From the NCBI GenBank assembly GCA_963966185.1, contig CAWZYM010000259.1, positions 41,001 through 105,000 of the forward strand: 64,000 nucleotides of DNA, in the 5' to 3' direction. Origin of the DNA: Rhabditoides inermis (Eukaryota > Nematoda > Chromadorea > Rhabditida > Rhabditidae). Under the pieces are notes generated by a model. The model did not search any database. It saw nothing but the letters and a program-made list of their open reading frames with translations, and was not told the origin of the DNA. Below, piece by piece: positions 60,355 to 64,000 of the stretch. Made by a program: the position numbers and the translations under genes. How positions within the stretch are numbered: the stretch's first letter is position 1; every line of letters starts with the position of its first letter.

Positions 60355-61421
60355 CCTGTAATCCGTGATGACAACGCTTTCAAATGATGATGTTGTTTGC
60401 GTGTGTTGCACCATTCACCTGCAAAACGGTCAACGATGAGGTGTGTTGTTCCTCATCAGCTCACTGTATACTGTATCTTTCGACCGTGAAATGTGTGAGT
60501 CTTGTTTGCTGCTGCAGAGAACGCGGGTTACACTGATCTCTGACCTGGCTGCAGCATCCGCGAAAAGGAACTGTGACAGCTGCCAACTGAACTGTTGCTG
60601 TGTGAACTTTCGGATAGCCGCAAGTGAGCGATAGTTATTTGGTAAACGATTCAAAAAAAATGTCATTGACCCATCGGTCCGCAAAAGAGATGCCGACAGA
60701 AGATGAGACAGCCGCAAGCAAAAATTGGTAAGGAAGATCGGAGATCAACTGCTTTGCGTTCTTGTTTTCATGAGACACTCTGGAGTCGACAACGTCATAA
60801 GCTTACCAACCTCGCCACGGTTGATCGGCGGGCATGGTGAGGATCTGCTACATGTTGAACGATAGCCGTGACTTGCCTCGCTCGCCTGTTATCAATGTGT
60901 GATGTGACTATGATTTGTGATGGGATGACGTTATCGCTCTTGTTATCTTATGCATATATATTCTATTTGGATCCTACATGTGTTCATGACAAAGAATATT
61001 GATCACTGTATTTGTCTTGTATTCATTTGATACAAGAGCCGCGCTGAGCAATGAATGCAACTAAAAAAAAACAAGTGTAAAATATTCGTATAATTTGTAT
61101 GACAATCCGACTACCCGGATCGGTCGATAAAAAAACACACACAGAGAGAACTGTTTTTTAGACATTTCGAAATCTTGGAAGATTTCTCATTTCGTTCGAG
61201 AAAAAAACAAAACAACAACAAATCATGAGAGAAAACTCTTTTTTTGTTTTTATTTGGTCATGACATTTTGTGTATGTTAACGTATTTGTTCCACAAAATA
61301 ATATTCACAGACAAGGAACCATCACACATGTTCATCAATAGCAACATAACATAAACATAACGTTTTTCTCACACATAATAACATGTTTTGGTTAATTTTA
61401 ATGTTCTTGCTATTAAGTCTA
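60355..61421. other. Intergenic stretch
   Basis: An open minus-strand stretch at 60717-60430 (RLSHLLSASLLRTDGSMTFF) has no splice context or recognised domain. Otherwise AT-rich and without a supported gene. Confidence 0.4.
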
Positions 61422-63065
61422 CTACATCCACGCTTGTTGCAAATCTTGAAAGTGGTTGTTGGTTGCATCAGATGCTTTCATTAGTTTCGCTACTCCTATA
61501 GCCGTTCTTGTTCTGCAATACCACGGATAGAGAAGAGAGAGCGAGAAAAAAAGATGTTGATAAGCAAACAACTGAAATATAACAAATATTTTCTGCGGTT
61601 TTCCGTTTTCATCTCACAATATCATATGCATGACTGAGCGCCGTTCTATCGTTTCCAACTGGAATGTCAGTGAAGAAAACGGAATACATTAATAAGGCAA
61701 TGTAAATGATTCGAGAGATGAACTCATTGACTATGAACGGTAATATCATCTCGTTACACTGAATATTTTGCGAGGAAGTGAACCTGAAATGTGAACACTG
61801 GATCCCCTCATTTATACATTGCATTGTTTTGTTGGTTTCGTTCATAGTGTTTTTGGGTGAGTGCATTCTTTTCAGCTAGATTCCTACATTTTCATTCGTT
61901 GAGAAACGAATGATTTCTCAATAGTGCTGCGGCGAGTGACACACTGACAAGACTTCGTACATAGTTGTACAAAAGTGTTGCGAACAGTTCCGAACAGTTT
62001 GGCATGATAAACTGTGAAAAACATCAGCTGTCTGTCTTATTTTTCGAGAAAGCCCTCTTCAGGGGTCGGTCTACAATCTTCTTTCTTTTTTTGATCGTAA
62101 ACTGTGCGTTTCTGATGAGTCATGGAAACCGCACGTATCTCTATTGCTATGAAAGAGCATAGAGGAACAACGAGAAAAAGAGGGAGAGAGGGAGAGAGAG
62201 AGAGAGAGAGAGAGAAAACGTGTTTCGCAGTGTTAGTACATCAGCAACATTTGAGGATAAAAAAGTATCAACCTGTCTGTCAACGCTGTTGCTTTCTGAT
62301 GTCGTTTTGAGTAATATCGTATGCTAACTCGCATAAGTTGGGGAATCGACTGGAATCGAATGAACAATACACACTCAAATCACAAAACTCACGATTATAG
62401 CAATTGTTGTGGCGAGTGTTTGAGAAATAATCAATGAGAGCACTTTGCCGGATCGAAAAATAATAAGTATTGTGACAGCAGACGCAGCAATCTAGACACA
62501 AAACTTATATTTCAAATAATGAGCTTCGGAAAAACAAACCGTGAAAAAAGCAATCAGAAGAAAAACTATTTTGCTTTTCATAGATTCGTATTTCTGAAAA
62601 CCATTTGATATGTTATACACTTTTCTCAGCTTACTTGACTGTAGTAAAGTGCAAAGGTTCTTTCAAAAACAAGTACAATAAACAAGTAGGTAGAACCACA
62701 AACACCAGCAAGTTGTATGTACGCAATTAAGTCCTTCGCAATTTGAAAAATACCGTTTGTTTAAAATTCATTTTCACAGTTACCGAGACGCGTGCAACAT
62801 TTTGTGGAAATGCATGGATAACTAGAAGTAGAGTTATTCGATGAGCAGTCGTTAGAACATAACAACATGCAAACAATGCGATAACAAAACTGAATCAAGT
62901 ACAAACGTGTACTATCTTAAAAGTTCTGTTTCAGAAAAAAACGAACCGGAAGTAAGGATGATGTTTGGAGTCGTTGTGCAAATATTGAAAAACCATCAAA
63001 AGGGCCGGAACATTGGCAAGGAGAAGAATGATTTCAAGCATCTCTAGAAGCACTCTATACCACAT
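61422..63065 (-). CDS. Sre-like chemoreceptor R2
   Basis: Eight exons: 63065-62947, 62889-62784, 62733-62635, 62593-62540, 62491-62393, 62349-62273, 61783-61618 and 61571-61422, giving 289 residues in frame. Paralogue of R1 with identical phases; exon 5 is one codon longer. Shared motifs: NVPALLMVFQYLHNDSKHH, ACCYVLTTAHRITLLL, VFERTFALYYSQ then YES, and C-terminal TNNHFQDLQQAWM. The exon-3 acceptor is GCGAAG, again AAG like R1. Expected chemosensory GPCR. Looks intact. Confidence 0.8.
62181..62216. repeat. (GA)n microsatellite in R2 intron 6
   Basis: About 36 bp of GA-rich dinucleotide in the intron between exons 6 and 7 of R2. Confidence 0.9.
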
Positions 63066-64000
63066 TTTTATGTTTACAACAGCTTTCTGACAAGATATTA
63101 TGACTGCTCTCCTGAATATTCTGTTATATTTATAACACCTACTTTCGCACATAATTTATGAGATCATACATACTTTCGTGGAAAGTGCACACGTATGCAG
63201 TGTATGTATTATTGCTACTATATTGATACACGAGGTTGTTTTGTGAGCAAGTACATACTTGCAAGATAGATAGCAGCGTGATGGGAACGTGATGTTCTTT
63301 CCGAACTGTTTTTTTTTATTTGTGCAAAGTGTTAGTATGATAGTCCTCCATGTCAATGCTCATCAACATGCTAATGCAAAATAATCGAGCTGAACTCTGT
63401 AATCTGTATGAAAACACATGAAAAACGGATCAACAACAGGATTCATAAGCTAACAGGATTAAAAGACTGACAGGATTTATAGGCTTTGGAACACACTCCC
63501 CCCTTCCATAGTAATGTCTGCACAAACGTTCTGCATTCCATTTTACCGCTTTATAGCTGCACTATCGGCCCGCGCAGTATCATAAGACCGCATCGATCGC
63601 GCTTTTTGTGTTATGATTCAGAGAAACGAGGATTTTGAAAAAAACGAGGAAATCAAACCAAGCAGATTGAGGCATCTTCTAGAGACTTCGATCCAAAGTT
63701 TCATAGTGAAATTTTGTTAAGGTCTGTACTGTATCTGTATACGAAACTGTATCTGTATTCGTCATAAGCTTTACTGTATCTTTAAAAAAAGTAAATTTCG
63801 AGTTATAAAATGGTCAAAACTAACATTTTTTCAAGAAATTTTAATACTCTAGTTTAAACTTTTTTTCAACAATTGCACAACACGTCAAAACGTTCGACAA
63901 TAGACGTAATCCATAAGGCACACGCATTCACCAATTTAACGAGGCCGCATTGTGTCCTTTTTAGTGGCATTCACTTATCATGGTTCATGAATGAATTTAT
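63066..64000. other. Intergenic stretch at the window end
   Basis: From about 63491 a diverged TAGGG-family MITE is suggested by CACTATCGGCCCGCGCAG and AGAAACGAGGATTTTG, which resemble 6150-6250. No gene seen. Confidence 0.4.

Noticed and set aside
60430..60717. 95-codon minus-strand open frame resembling coding sequence
   Set aside because: No recognised domain or partner exon; may be a repeat fragment.

Overview
The window looks like nuclear DNA of a rhabditid-type nematode. The signs are many short GT-AG introns whose 3' splice sites read TTTTCAG or TTTCAG, ShKT cysteine domains, and serpentine chemoreceptor families known only from nematodes (Str, Srt and Sre types, identified from protein pattern, not by search). 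Splice acceptors 3-11 nt upstream of the chemoreceptor ATGs are consistent with spliced-leader trans-splicing. No bacterial gene organisation is present. Nearly all real genes are multi-exon, so long single-frame ORFs are mostly misleading; exon joins given here were checked for reading-frame continuity.

Layout. 1-1.6 kb: the last exons of an unrecognised minus-strand gene and a Mutator-type MITE with a perfect 9-bp target duplication. 2.5-3.6 kb: a secreted tandem ShKT-domain gene (minus). 4.5-6.0 kb: an intact six-exon Str-type receptor (plus). 6.1-8 kb: a TA-target MITE and a decayed ShKT-like fragment. 8-52.6 kb: a Srt-like chemoreceptor cluster (plus) built by two rounds of tandem duplication. 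Round one gave the paired genes at 9.8-14.4 and 16.4-20.9 kb. Round two is a duplication of about 15 kb (about 20.87-36.01 copied as 36.01-52.03) whose junctions cut two receptor genes. It left one complete receptor (45.9-52.6 kb), one that lost its last two exons (30.2-32.2 kb), and paired pseudogenes (24.7-26.9 and 38.4-40.6 kb). 53.9-55.2 and 61.4-63.1 kb: two intact Sre-like receptors (minus). Between them, at 56.7-58.9 kb, lies a minus-strand gene of unknown function built from repeated phase-0 exon modules, with a second 9-bp-TSD MITE just upstream of a possible first exon.

The duplicates act as an internal control: where one copy carries an insertion and the other keeps the empty site, the element and its target duplication can be defined without outside data. 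This exposes a truncated non-LTR retrotransposon, a second LINE-like insertion, and a family of TTAA-flanked elements with 14-20 bp terminal inverted repeats. Some of these carry spliced, exon-like host sequence (Pack-type). Other features are a 151-bp-arm hairpin element, palindromic TTTCATTGAA arrays and tRNA-like modules near the ends of the TTAA elements.

The receptor genes probably work independently, as G-protein-coupled chemosensory receptors in neurons. Nothing suggests an operon.
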